Assembly: GCA_963210315.1 (NCBI GenBank)
Contig: OY723263.1
Span: 1,364,001 to 1,428,000, forward strand
Source: Rhynchopus euleeides
Taxonomy: Eukaryota; Euglenozoa; Diplonemea; Diplonemida; Diplonemidae
Length of the DNA: 64,000 nt
Reading direction: 5' to 3'
A program made the position numbers and the translations under genes. The number at the start of each line of letters is the position of its first letter. The first letter of the stretch is position 1. The notes under the pieces were generated by a model. That model worked only from the letters and a program-made list of their open reading frames with translations. It was not told the origin of the DNA and did not search any database. Shown piece after piece: positions 49,558 to 60,190 of the stretch.

Positions 49558-51205
49558 ATGTGCGGGGGAGGGGACGGCGTAGGGCCCCAGTTGGCAGCGA
49601 TCCGGCGCGAGCTGAGCCCCGCCGGGCTGACGGTCCGGGACGCCACGCCCGACGGCAACTGCATGTACCGTGCAGTATGCAAAGCGTTGCACGGGACCCC
49701 GCATGGGCACGCGGCGTACAGGGCCATGGCGGTGCGCACACTCCGCGCGGAGGCTGGACACTACGCAGGGTTAGTGGAAGGGGATTTTTCCCAGTACTGC
49801 GCGCTGGTGGCCAAGGAGGGGACATGGGGTGACGCAGTCCAGCTAGACGCACTGCTGCGGGGCATTGAGCGCTCAGCCGAGATATATCAGATGCGGGAGT
49901 CGGGGCTTAGGAAACAGAAGCGGGGCGTGGACTACGGTACGGACACGGTGCGGCTCGCATACGTGGGGGGCGCGCATTATGCCACGGTGATACCGCGCAG
50001 CACTGCTGGCACGGACGGGGATGGGATGGCAGACGTCGTCCCGGTGGAATCGGAGGCGGCGGAGGACCTGGTGAAGGTTCCCGTGCCGAAAACGACGGAC
50101 ACCGGACGTGTGCAGCGGCCACGGGTGGACTGGGCGATCCGGCAGGAGGACTGGGCGGAGGCAGTGGTGCCCTGGGACAGCCAGGTGTCGGACGGGGTGT
50201 CTCTGGTGCCGAGGGGTCGGGAAGCGGAGGCAGCGGGTAGGCGGGGAGCGGCGCGAACGTTCTGCTCGGAGGACCCGCTCCCGGGGTGCGCAGCGGAACG
50301 AACGAAGATCAGGCTGCAGGGGCAGGGTCGGGCGCAAGGGGCCACGCTGCGCGAGATGTGGGTGACGGGAGCGGCGCGGCCAAAGGAGACGGGCGACGGG
50401 ACGTGCCCCACGGAGGAGCTGGTGCTGACGACGTGCGCAACGACGGGCTCGGAAGAGGCCCTGAAGGCGTGGGCCGCCCAGAGGGGACTTCAGCGGGTGG
50501 CGACATCCAGAGGGGGTGACGCCTGGCGGGCCACAGGACTGGTGGCGGCGGCGAGGGTGGACGAGGTCCTGAGGGCGAGCGGGGAGGGAGGGGTGTACGT
50601 GCGTCGACACCCAACCAGGGACAACGGGGTGGAAGTGCTCTGGTTGTCGGCACCGGAGGCGGAGAAGGACCTGGCACAACACAGACAGGCCGCATGGTGG
50701 ATGGGCGTCGCCTGGCACCCCGAGGCGCAGAGGAAGGGGGTCAGGGTGGCGGCGGGAAAGGGTGCGCAGGCGAGGCATGCTCTCGGGGCGATGATTCGAG
50801 GCAGGATGTACACGGTGTCGGGGGCGCGAGGAGCGCGCGCGGGGGAGCTGGAAATGCAGCTGCAGGGGCAGCTCGGTTGGACCGCAACCGCCAAACATGC
50901 GTACAGGGGCATATGGCGGGTGGAGGCAGCCGAGGACCCACCGAAGTGGGCGCTGGGGGGCCTGGCGGTGATGCAGGTCGAGCCGCCGTCCGGCAAGAGG
51001 GCGAGGCGGGGTGGAAGGAGGGCGGCGTCAGCGCCGCCAACCAAACAGCAGAGGACAGATCCGGCCGTAGCAGTGCAGCGGTCAGGTGGATGGACGGCCC
51101 CAGCCAGTCGGGCCCCGCGGGAGCATCAACAACTGGGGCAGCAGCAGCAGCAGCAGCAGCAACAACGGCAACAGCGGGACACGGGTCACCAACACAGGGG
51201 AGGCG

Positions 51206-51247
<42 letters not shown>

Positions 51248-51648
51248 AACAGCAGCAACAGCAGCAACAGCAGCAACAGCAGCAACAGCAGCAACAGCAG
51301 CAACAGCAGCAACAACGGTGGAAGCAGGAGATGGAGGACCAGCTGGAGAAACAAATGCGGATGGTGGAGACGCTCGCGGCGCGCGTGGAGACGCTCTCGG
51401 AGGACATGACGGGTCACGTCCGGGAGACGGCGGCGCAGTTCGACAATGTGGAAAAAGCGTGCGAGGAGCTGGCCGGCGTCCCGCGCCAGCTGGATATGTT
51501 GCAACAGGCGCAAGCGGGGGAGATCCGGGATCTACGCACGGGGCAGGCCGCCATGCAGGAAATGCAGGAGCAGATCCTTCGACTTCTGCAGGACAAAGAG
51601 TCGGAGGCGGCAGGTGCAGGGAGGGACCGCAGGGGGAGCGGGCGGTGA
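49558..51648 (+). CDS. Retrotransposon ORF1: OTU-like protease domain and coiled-coil/poly-Q region
   Basis: 696 aa from ATG49558; an in-frame ATG at 49369 would add 63 residues, and the frame is open back into the host gene. Residues ~10-145 match the OTU cysteine protease pattern: PDGNCMYRAV with Cys35, EGTWGDAVQLDALL, and HYATV with His140. OTU enzymes usually cleave ubiquitin or ubiquitin-like chains; activity here is unproven. The middle is basic and Gly/Arg/Ala-rich. A run of about 37 glutamines is encoded at about 51208-51318. A helical segment with heptads follows (QLEKQMRMVETLAARVETLSEDM), likely a coiled coil for trimerisation or RNA binding, as in other LINE ORF1 proteins. No gag-type zinc knuckle was seen. 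Confidence 0.82.
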
Positions 51649-51674
51649 GAACGGAGACGGGGCGACACTCCGCA

Positions 51675-54600
51675 ATGGTGGGGACCCCCCCTTTCAGCAG
51701 GGGGGAGGACATAGACGCTGGCTGTGTTGATGTCAGATGGACACAGGGCGAAACGGGGCCTACGGACCGCGGTCCGGGACATAGAACAGGCGGACCCAGG
51801 TCCGCCGACGTGAAGTCGGGCCGCGGTCCGCAGCTGGGAACGAGCGGACTGCGGTTCGCCGATAGAGAGACGGACAGTGGTCCGCGACAGGGGTGGCTGC
51901 GTGGCGGTGGTGACGACGGCGGGCTGCTGTGCCCTGAGGGAGTGGTGCGGGATGAAGAGTGGCTGGACGAAGCCGTGAAGGGGATGCTGGGTCGGAGGAC
52001 CGGAGTGGCCGGGGATGGCAACTGCCAATTCGCGGCGGTGGCGTTGCAGTGCGGAGGCACGGCGGCGAGCGCACGGGCGGCCATGGCGATGACGCTGGGG
52101 AGCGAACCGGGGTATCGCCTATCGTTTGATGGATCGGAGGAGGAGTGGGCGGCATACAAGGCGAAGGCGGCTGTGGACAGGGAGTACGGTGATGAGCTGA
52201 CGCTGGCAGCACTTGCGGAGGCGCTGGGGGCCACGGTATGGGTCCTGAATGCGAGGCAGCGGGACTACGTCATGGCCTACGGTCCGGAGGGGGCAAGTAG
52301 GCAGGCGGTCCTTGCGTATCGGCCGGAACACTACGACGTGGTGCACCTCCCTCTCCGGACGATGCAGTTGCTCCAAGAGAGGCGTGCAGCGAAGGAGGAC
52401 AAGGTGCGGCTTGTCGAGCTGGAGAGGGTGCACGGCGGAGCCAGAGGAGGGGTGGCAGTCCCAGGGACAGGCAGGGGGCAGGTGCGGGCCCCGGTGTCAC
52501 GGCCCAGCGGCAGGCGGGCGCGGTGGAGGCAGGACACACTGCTGCTGCGCACGGCCAACGTCACCTCCATGCACCGGAGGCAGGAGGAGGTGGCGAGCTG
52601 GCAGGTGGACGTCACTGCGCTGCAGGAGACGAGGCTGACGGAGAAGGCCCAGAGGGAGCAAACGACGAAGCTGCGGGCCGCGGGATGGACGGCGCTCTGG
52701 GGGTCGGCTGTTCAACTAATGCCAGCGGCGCGGACCGAAGCGGGTGGGGAGCACCTCGGAGTCGGGCTACTGGTCAGGAGTGGAATACCGTGTGCTCTGG
52801 TACAGCCGACGACGAAGGCAGCGAAGGGGCTGTGGCAGACGTGCAGATACCTCCACGCAAAACTGGCGTACGGAAAGGGCGCCCATTTCCTGCATATCGT
52901 GGTGGTGTACGCGCCGGTGGGTCAGGGAGCGCAGCAGGAGGATGAGAGGGAGCAGTTTCTCGTGAAGGTGCTCCACGAGGCTTCGGCTCTGGGGGACGTG
53001 CCGGTGCTGGTCATGGGGGACTTCAACACCTTCCCGGACCCTTCGCACTCCTCGGCGATCGCGGCGCACGTTGCGAGCGGGCAGTGGTTTGACTGTGCGG
53101 ACGAGCAGGCACGGCGTGCGGGGCGGAGCCCGACCAGCACGGTCACGGCCGGGAAGGGCGGGAGCCGCATAGACGCGGTGTTCGCGAACAAGGTGGCCGT
53201 TTGCGGGTTGACGGAATGCGACGCGACGGAGGTCTGCATCGCGACACACCGGGCGGTGGACACGGTGCTACATCTTCCGGCGTATCGACAGCGGGTAACA
53301 CGCCTCAGCGGTGCGCCGAGGGGGGAGCTGCGCGCAAAGATGTCACAGGAGGAGCGGGAGCGAGCGAGGACGGCGGCGGCAGAGGCGTGCGCCAGGCGTC
53401 GAGAGATCTGGAGCGGCACTGGGGTGGGAGACCTGCAGGGCATGTGGGACGGTTGGTGCCGGGACGCGGCGGCCCAACTAGCGGGCCATCACGCTGTGGA
53501 CGCGGCGGACCGGGCCTGGGTTGGGAAGGGACAATCGCCGCGGATGCAGCAGCAGTGGTTGTGCGCCCGGGAGCACTGGAGCGAGCAAGGGGCGGTGACG
53601 GTCCAGATGCACAGGCTGCTGAAAGAAGATCGACAACTGCGAGATGCCCAACGCCGGCTGCGGGAAGGGGGTCAAATCCCGGTGCGAGTGCAGAGGCTGT
53701 GGGAGGCGTGTCGTGAGCGGGAGGAGGGGCTGAGTGAGACGCCTTCGGTGAGGGAAGTGGACAGATTACTCGAGGATGTGGACAAGCGGATTGCGGATGA
53801 ACGAGCGCTGATAGACAGTGAGCGCAGGGTCAGACAGCACCGACGTCTGCGGGACACCTGGCACAGGGAAAGGGGGCAGGTCTACAGGATGTTAAGGGGC
53901 CAGCCGCGACGGGAAGCCATCATGCGGACCGAGGGTGGGGACACCGCCGAGCGTCAAAGCATGGACGCGGAGGTTCGCGGGGCCTGGCTCCCCATCATGC
54001 AGAAGCATATGGCTAGTTGCCCGAGCTGGAGCGACTTCCGCAGGAGGTACGAGCACCACATCCAGGTGGTCCCACTGGTGCTAGACCCACTGACGGGGGA
54101 CATGCTGCGGGCGGCGCTGACGAGGACCGCGGGGGGGAAGGCGGCCGGCCTGGATGGGTGGCACGCCGAGGAGCTGAAGGCGCTGCCTGCGCCGATGCTG
54201 GACAACCTCGCGGTGGTACTCAACGAGGTTGAGACATCGGGGGTGTGGCCGGAGGCGCTAATGCAGGCAACCATCAGCATGATCCCGAAGGTGGAAGACC
54301 CCTCGCCGCTTCAACACCGGCCCATCACAGTGATGTCCGCTGTGTACAGGCTGTGGGCGAAAACGCGGATGGTGGATTTGCTGGAATGGCAGGAATCGTG
54401 GGCGACGCCTAACATGTACGGGTTCCGCAAAGGCAGGGGCACGCTGCACGCATACATGCACACGGCGCTACTGATCGAAAGGGCGGTGCTGACGGGTCAG
54501 CATCTGCGGGGGGCACTCCTCGACATCAAGAAGTGCTTCGACACGGTGCCGTGGGACATTGCGTTCAGTCTTCTGGAGAGGATGGGGTTGGACCAGCGGG

Positions 54601-57209
54601 TGATTAGGCCGATGCGGGCCATGTACCGAGGACTCCGGCGCCGCTTCCGCATACACGGCAGTGTGGGGGAGGAATTCCAGGCGGCCAACGGCATCCTGCA
54701 GGGGTGTGCTCTGTCGGTGGTGGTACTGAACGCGTTGATGAGTGTGTGGGACAGGGCGGTGACGGCGGGCACGAACTGCACGACGGGTGTTTATGCGGAC
54801 GACACAAAGATCCTTTCGCGCACTCTCGATGACCTCAAAAGGGCCCTGGAGATATCGCAGGAGTTCAGTGATGCCACGTCGATGGAGTACGGGGACAAGG
54901 GGGTCTGCTTCAGCACCAACCGCGAGCAGAAGCTGGACCTGCAGGTCGGGGGCCACAAACTGGTGCAGGCGATCGGGTCGTTCGGCGACCTGCAGGCGCC
55001 TATATCCCTGAAGGCAACCCCCAAGAGAGGAGGGCCGCTAGACGACCGCATACTCAAGGAGTTGCAGATATTGCGGCGGCTACAGCACCTCAACCTGTCG
55101 TACGATGCTAAGGTGCAAGTGATCGCGACGAGGTCCATGCCCTCAGCAACATATGGGATACACGTGGCGAGGCCCCTGGTGGGGAGCATGCAGTCGCTGC
55201 ACAGAGGGGTGCTGAGGGCGCTGTGGGGATCGCGGCGCACAAGGCGGTGCCAGGAGCTGGCACTGGTGCTACTGGCCCCCCAGCACCGAGTGGACCCCTC
55301 GTCATACTCGGCATACCAAAGGGTGTTGGCGTTCAACACGGTCATCAACACAGACGTCACGGGGCGGATGGGAGATTTGGTGAAGGAGGTGTGGCGGCTA
55401 CGCCAGAACCCCCCCAGGGCAGGTCAGCCTAAGACGCCAGGGCCGATGGGGCTACTGCGGGACGACGTGGCGACGTTGGGGTGGTCCTGGTCGACTCAGC
55501 AGGAAATAGTGTTGCCGAGTGGTGAGGCCTGGGGGCTGGACGCGCCTGACAGGGGGGCCTTGCAACACGCGCTGCGGGAGGCCATGCGCACCGGCAAGTA
55601 CGCAGCGATCGAGAGGCAGGGCCGCGATGACACGCAGGGTATAGGTCGGGGTGTGCAGTACAAGCTCACGGCGAAGATACTGCAGGACGAGCCGGGGGCC
55701 TATCGAACGGGCATCATGCGGAGCATCCTGGTGGGAGATCAGGTAACGCAGGAACGCAAGTCCCGGGAGGGCGGCAAGCCGGAGGAACGGGAATCCCCCA
55801 CGTGCAAGCTGTGCGGGCAGGCGGACGAAGATCACCAACACATGTGGTGGGGGTGCCCGGAAACGCAGTCCGTGCGGGACATGGAGGAATACGCGGCACT
55901 GGTGGCGGCGGATCGGACATCTTGGCCGGAGTGTCTGCGGCGGAATGGACTACTACCCACGGGGTTTCGCATGATGGCTACGATGTCCAACAAGAGCGCA
56001 CTGTCGGCGCTGCTGCGCATGTACGCGGAGATCATCCTCCGGCGCAAGCAGCTCCTGGGGGCGCAAACGAGGGAGTCGACGGCGGTTAAGTCGGACACGG
56101 CCTATCCGTGGAATTGGGCACCGGGGGCGCCACATACGAAGTATGATGACGTCATCCCTAGGGGTCCGCCCCCGAAGAGCTGGAATTTGGGGCCAACGAC
56201 GTACGCGGCTTTGCGGGGCTGGCTGGGGGCACTGGTGTGGCCGGACATGCGTCACAACGCGAGGAGGACTGTGTCCTACTCCGAACTCGCGATGGACTTT
56301 GAGGCGTATACCGGCGACCGCTTACGTCAGTATACCGGCAGGGGGCAGCCGAACACGGAGGCAACGACCATGCGGCAGAAGGCGGGGGCCATCTCAGCCT
56401 GTCTTCGGGCGATGCAGAAGGTGGCGGGGCCGTATGTCTTCTCCGGCAAGGTCATAGAACACTGCCCGGCATTGCGTTCCTTCTACGGGGACAACACCAC
56501 GGGGCTGACGTACAGGCCCATCCTCGCGGCGCAGAGTGTGGTAGAGGACGCACTGCGGGAGCTGGCGGAGCGGGTCACAACCCACGAGGGTTCCTGGACC
56601 ACAATGCAGGTGCCGCAGTATACCAACCAGGACTCCCGGCCGGGACGGCTGCGGCAATATGAGGAGGAAGCGGCGGCGGACCAAGCACGGGCCAAGCAGG
56701 AGGACCTGCTGCCGGTGGACGCCGAAACGAATCTGTTCTTCGATGGCTCGATGCGCGCGGAGAGCGCCAGGGCGAAGAGACGGGCGGGTACGGGCGTGGG
56801 TGCGGTGCACTACGGACCCGGGAAAAAGCGCAGATGGGATTTGTGCGAGCGGTTGCCGGACGCCGACACGATCAACGTGGCTGAGTACACCGGACTCCTG
56901 AGATGTCTTCAGCGGTTGCTGGCCATACAGTTCACGGGAACCGCGAGGGTATACGGAGACAGCAGCCTGGTGATTAGTCAGGCAAACCGTGACATAGCTT
57001 GCAAGGCACCTGAGCTCATCCCGCTACGCGACGAGGCAGTGTCGCTGCTAGTCCGACTCAGGGGGTCGGGGGCGGAGGTCTCGCTACGGCATGTACTGAG
57101 ACACTACAACAAGCAAGCCGACAGGCTGGCGAACAAGGCGGTCGAGGAGCTCGACATTGGGCAGAGCCGCGTGACATTGGGGAAGGGGGAGCCGGAGGCA
57201 CCACGATAG
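51675..57209 (+). CDS. Retrotransposon ORF2: OTU-like domain, endonuclease, reverse transcriptase, RNase H
   Basis: 1844 aa from ATG51675, 26 bases after the ORF1 stop and in another frame; the same frame is open upstream inside ORF1 but only as its shadow. Domains in order: an OTU-like protease (about 110-225; GDGNCQFAAVAL with Cys117, EYGDELTLAALAEAL, PEHYDVVH with His219); an APE-type endonuclease (about 287-530; Asn294, Glu317, GDFN 447-450, SRIDAVF 496-502, His524); a reverse transcriptase (about 790-1130; GFRKGRGT, DIKKCFDTV, GILQGCALS and YADD at 1040-1043); a CCHC knuckle from Cys1377 (CKLCGQADEDHQHMWWGC); and an RNase H (about 1685-1840; Asp1690, EYTGLL, Asp1762 in YGDSS, RHYNKQADRLANKA). 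All catalytic motifs look intact. It nicks target DNA and reverse-transcribes the element at the nick. Confidence 0.93.
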   Translation: MVGTPPFSRGEDIDAGCVDVRWTQGETGPTDRGPGHRTGGPRSADVKSGRGPQLGTSGLRFADRETDSGPRQGWLRGGGDDGGLLCPEGVVRDEEWLDEAVKGMLGRRTGVAGDGNCQFAAVALQCGGTAASARAAMAMTLGSEPGYRLSFDGSEEEWAAYKAKAAVDREYGDELTLAALAEALGATVWVLNARQRDYVMAYGPEGASRQAVLAYRPEHYDVVHLPLRTMQLLQERRAAKEDKVRLVELERVHGGARGGVAVPGTGRGQVRAPVSRPSGRRARWRQDTLLLRTANVTSMHRRQEEVASWQVDVTALQETRLTEKAQREQTTKLRAAGWTALWGSAVQLMPAARTEAGGEHLGVGLLVRSGIPCALVQPTTKAAKGLWQTCRYLHAKLAYGKGAHFLHIVVVYAPVGQGAQQEDEREQFLVKVLHEASALGDVPVLVMGDFNTFPDPSHSSAIAAHVASGQWFDCADEQARRAGRSPTSTVTAGKGGSRIDAVFANKVAVCGLTECDATEVCIATHRAVDTVLHLPAYRQRVTRLSGAPRGELRAKMSQEERERARTAAAEACARRREIWSGTGVGDLQGMWDGWCRDAAAQLAGHHAVDAADRAWVGKGQSPRMQQQWLCAREHWSEQGAVTVQMHRLLKEDRQLRDAQRRLREGGQIPVRVQRLWEACREREEGLSETPSVREVDRLLEDVDKRIADERALIDSERRVRQHRRLRDTWHRERGQVYRMLRGQPRREAIMRTEGGDTAERQSMDAEVRGAWLPIMQKHMASCPSWSDFRRRYEHHIQVVPLVLDPLTGDMLRAALTRTAGGKAAGLDGWHAEELKALPAPMLDNLAVVLNEVETSGVWPEALMQATISMIPKVEDPSPLQHRPITVMSAVYRLWAKTRMVDLLEWQESWATPNMYGFRKGRGTLHAYMHTALLIERAVLTGQHLRGALLDIKKCFDTVPWDIAFSLLERMGLDQRVIRPMRAMYRGLRRRFRIHGSVGEEFQAANGILQGCALSVVVLNALMSVWDRAVTAGTNCTTGVYADDTKILSRTLDDLKRALEISQEFSDATSMEYGDKGVCFSTNREQKLDLQVGGHKLVQAIGSFGDLQAPISLKATPKRGGPLDDRILKELQILRRLQHLNLSYDAKVQVIATRSMPSATYGIHVARPLVGSMQSLHRGVLRALWGSRRTRRCQELALVLLAPQHRVDPSSYSAYQRVLAFNTVINTDVTGRMGDLVKEVWRLRQNPPRAGQPKTPGPMGLLRDDVATLGWSWSTQQEIVLPSGEAWGLDAPDRGALQHALREAMRTGKYAAIERQGRDDTQGIGRGVQYKLTAKILQDEPGAYRTGIMRSILVGDQVTQERKSREGGKPEERESPTCKLCGQADEDHQHMWWGCPETQSVRDMEEYAALVAADRTSWPECLRRNGLLPTGFRMMATMSNKSALSALLRMYAEIILRRKQLLGAQTRESTAVKSDTAYPWNWAPGAPHTKYDDVIPRGPPPKSWNLGPTTYAALRGWLGALVWPDMRHNARRTVSYSELAMDFEAYTGDRLRQYTGRGQPNTEATTMRQKAGAISACLRAMQKVAGPYVFSGKVIEHCPALRSFYGDNTTGLTYRPILAAQSVVEDALRELAERVTTHEGSWTTMQVPQYTNQDSRPGRLRQYEEEAAADQARAKQEDLLPVDAETNLFFDGSMRAESARAKRRAGTGVGAVHYGPGKKRRWDLCERLPDADTINVAEYTGLLRCLQRLLAIQFTGTARVYGDSSLVISQANRDIACKAPELIPLRDEAVSLLVRLRGSGAEVSLRHVLRHYNKQADRLANKAVEELDIGQSRVTLGKGEPEAPR

Positions 57210-57268
57210 CGGGTAGCTGTGTGGATGGCTGCGCCCTGGATAGGCCGCTCCATCCCAAACAAGTCGAA

Positions 57269-57287
57269 GGCCACAGCCTCGGTCTTT
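57269..57287. repeat. Target-site duplication, right copy
   Basis: GGCCACAGCCTCGGTCTTT, identical to 49189-49207; it restores the reading frame of the host gene on the right side of the element. Confidence 0.92.
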
Positions 57288-58069
57288 CCCATGAACAGTC
57301 GCGCAAGGACCGGAACAACTTTGTGACTGTGGACCTGTCCCAGGTGCAGCGCGGGCTGGAGGGGAACTTCCGGCAGAACGGGGCGAGCGCACGCGACCTG
57401 GGGGCGTACGACTACGGGTCCATCATGCACTACGGGCCGAACGGGTTCCGCATCGGGCGGCAGCCGACCATCGTCTCCCCGCAGCCAATTGGGCAGCGCA
57501 ACGGGTTGAGTGCCGGGGACGTGGCCGCAATCACTTTCATGTACAACGGGTGCTCCCCTACCTTCTCGCGCCCCCGCTGCCTGGCGTCTGTGGGTGCGTC
57601 TGCGACTCAGACGGTGCAGCCGTCCGAGACCTTCAGCGTCGACTTCAACGCGCTGTACGACGCGTCGCGCACGATGCGGGTGACGTACGCGGGCACGACG
57701 GCGCCGAACGCGCAGTTTGCGAGGTCATCAGGGTCCACGCTGCGCGATACGGGGTTTGCACAGGTGCGCTTCACCCCGACCGCGGCAATGGCGGGGCAGA
57801 CCTACACGCTGAGCGCCACATTCACGGGGAGCGACGGCCCTGCGTCGACGTGCACGGTGCGCGTGCGTGTGGCTGGCACTGGCGGGGGCGGTGTGGTGCC
57901 GCCAACGCCTCCGGTGACCCCTCCGACCCCGCCTGCCCCGCGCCCGCCGACCCCACCCGCCCCTGTGACACCACCGACCCCTGTGACCCCACCCACCACC
58001 GGGCGTGGCGGACGTGGTGGGCGCGGTGGCCGTGGCGGTCGTGGTGGCCGTGGTGGCCGCAGGCCATGA
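57269..58069 (+). pseudogene. Astacin-family metalloprotease, 3' half
   Basis: Continuation of the interrupted astacin gene. It starts within the zinc motif (HSLGLSHEQSRKDRNNF), then NF and the Met-turn YDYGSIMHYG, VSPQPIGQRNGLSAGDVAAI and the final cysteine of the catalytic domain (MYNGC). A ~100-residue beta-rich domain follows (SETFSVDFNALYD through SATFTGSDGPASTCTVRVRV). Then comes a Pro/Thr linker of PPTPPVTPPTPP type and a tail of GRG repeats. Without the left half and with no start codon of its own it is not expected to be expressed as a protease. Copies elsewhere in the genome may be intact. Confidence 0.88.
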
Positions 58070-58957
58070 AGATTGAAGTTTGAAACTTGAAACTTGTGAT
58101 AATGTCGGGAGTTATAGCACACCCGATCACCTGAAATCGAACAGCCGAACCGCCCCATGCGGGCCACCTGCATCCGTGTGGGTCCAATATGATGCGGCCT
58201 GACATGTGTTCCTCATCCGCATCCATTTTATCCGAAGTTATAACACCACCCTGCTGTGTCCTGTTGCTACCCCTTCCACATAGACGCGCTGCGGCTATTG
58301 CCGCCCGGACACAACACAGGATCGCAATGCCCATTGTCATTGCCTCCTTTTGCCTTTTGTTTCCTCTCGCTGCCGCGTGCAGGTGAGAGCCTCGTTTATT
58401 ATGGAGGCACTGCCCTCCTCCCTTGTCTTGGCCTCCCTTCTATAAGCTATGGGGTGCAGGGGTGTGTCGCACACGCCCGACGACATTTTAGTTCCTTTTT
58501 CTTCTCCCTTCCGGCACGACTAGGCAAGTGCGACCACGGAAAAGTGTGGCTGTGTGCACACTGGCGGGCACCGAGTCCGGGGCAGCTGCTGCCCCGGTGC
58601 GATGCACTTCCAATGTTTATGTGCGGTGTTCTTCCATGTGTCACCTCGCCTGGTACCGCCATCCCTTCCACTTCACCGCGCCCGCCTCCATTTTGTTTAT
58701 GTGGCGGCGGTGCCTCCCTTTGGTGCACTCTGCTGCGGGGAACCACAGTTCCCTGCATCTTGTACCGCTGTATACGCCATCGCCCCTCTAATCGAATCCG
58801 GAAGCTTGGGCTGCAGCAAGTGCAGAGAGAGCTGAGGTGAGCTGGACTGGACCTCCTCCCCACTGACCCCTTTGCTTCATGTCTTCGGGTGCAGAAAAGC
58901 GTGTTGAGGGCGAACGTCTACACTGACCATCACAGAACGACACAAGAAGCAAAGACA
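58070..58957. other. Intergenic
   Basis: No gene is supported. A 194-codon Cys/Leu/Pro-rich frame at 58256-58840 shows no domain. The last ~45 bases match the leader of cathepsin copy 1. CTTCGGGTGCAG at about 58883-58894 is a possible trans-splice acceptor. Confidence 0.5.
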
Positions 58958-60190
58958 ATGCGTACCGCAGCCCTTCTGGTGTGCGCCATGATGGCGGGAC
59001 AGGCGCACGGATACAGCGAGGAGTACGTGCGTGCGAACTCGAAGCTGCTGTGGCGCAGCTTCAAGAACGACCACGGCAAGCGCTACGCGAGCCTGGCGGA
59101 GGAGGAGCGCCGCTACGGGATCTTCACCGGCAACATGCTGAAGGCGGCGCGCTTCGAGAAGGAGCAGACGAAGGGTGCCACCTTCGGGATGAACGTCTTC
59201 TCCGACCTGTCTGCGGAGGAGTTCAAGGCGTACCACAGCCTGCAGGTCCCGCAGAAGGCGAGCCCGCCCCCGATGTTCACGGCTGAGGAGGAGCAGGCCG
59301 TCCAGGCGTCTGTGGACTGGAGGTCGAAGGGTGCCGGTATGTCGTCTTTGTCAAATGTCCTTCTCTGGTTTCCGTTGCCGCAACACGGCTCCTGTGACAT
59401 AGTGTCCAAAATGATGGAGGGGCAGCGCTTTGACAACCTCCACAGCAAGGCTGCGTTGAGTTGCTTTTGTTTGCCCTGATCTTGGCTCACAGACAACAGG
59501 CCTGTCTTGTTCGATCATCTCTGCATCTCGTGATTCAATCCCTCTCCTTCAAAATCACCACAACACACAACATCAAAAAAAACAGTGACGCACGTGAAGA
59601 ACCAGGGACAATGCGGATCCTGTTGGGCATTCAGTACCACTGGCGGGATTGAGGGCCAGTGGCAGCTTTCCGGGAAGACCCTGACGTCTGTGTCGGAGCA
59701 GGAGCTGGTGTCGTGCGACAAGGTGGACTCTGGCTGTGGCGGCGGTCTGATGGACAACGCGTTCAAGTGGCTCATCAAGAACCACGGCGGTCAGATCGTG
59801 ACGGAGGCCTCGTACCCGTACAAGTCGTCGCTCGGGATCCGCCACACGTGCGAGGACGTGTCCACCAAGACGGTGGGTGCCACGATCTCGAGCTACAAGG
59901 ACATCACGCACACGGAGGCACAGATGAAGGCGTTCGTGTCGACGAGCGGCCCTCTGTCGATCGCTGTGGACGCCAACAAGTGGCAGACGTACTCCGGCGG
60001 TGTGATGACGAACTGCTGCTCGGGCAGGTGCCAGCTGGACCACGGCGTGCTGATTGTCGGGTACGGGGACAACTACTGGATCGTGAAGAACTCGTGGGGG
60101 TCGAGCTGGGGTGAGTCTGGCTACATCCGCGTGTCCTACGGCAGCAACGAGTGCGGGCTGAACGAGTCCCCCTCCACGTCTGTGGTCTGA
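58958..60190 (+). CDS. Cathepsin L-like cysteine protease, copy 2
   Basis: Exons 58958-59336 and 59586-60190 (249-bp intron, phase 1) give a 327-aa preproprotein that appears identical to copy 1: signal peptide, I29 propeptide, catalytic Cys139, His279 and Asn295. Exon lengths, intron length and even intron sequence are the same as in copy 1; a synonymous difference is visible near codon 19 (GGA for GGG). Only the upstream flank differs, with similarity beginning about 45 bases before the ATG. That fits a duplication breakpoint near the trans-splice site. Expected in lysosomes or endosomes. It precedes SAHH copy 4 by 545 bp. Confidence 0.96.

Larger units (their letters stand above)
49208..57268 (+). 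mobile_element. Non-LTR retrotransposon (APE-RT-RNase H type) with two OTU domains
   Basis: 8061 bp between two perfect 19-bp direct repeats, inserted in sense orientation in the astacin gene. It has two non-overlapping ORFs: ORF1 with an OTU-like protease domain and a polyglutamine tract, and ORF2 with a second OTU-like domain, AP-type endonuclease, reverse transcriptase, CCHC zinc knuckle and RNase H. There are no long terminal repeats. The 3' UTR is only about 59 bases and has no poly(A) tail. Both ORFs are open throughout, which with the perfect duplication suggests recent insertion. The domain order is like the I-related LINE groups, but clade needs a reverse-transcriptase phylogeny. Confidence 0.92.

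Noticed and set aside
50694-51674. ORF2 of the retrotransposon beginning at 50694
   Set aside because: This part of the frame lies wholly inside ORF1, is Gly/Ala/Thr-rich shadow sequence without domain, and ATG51675 just after the ORF1 stop is a natural start.
58256-58840. 194-aa frame before cathepsin copy 2
   Set aside because: Cys/Pro/Leu-rich composition typical of C/T-rich noncoding DNA here; no recognisable domain.
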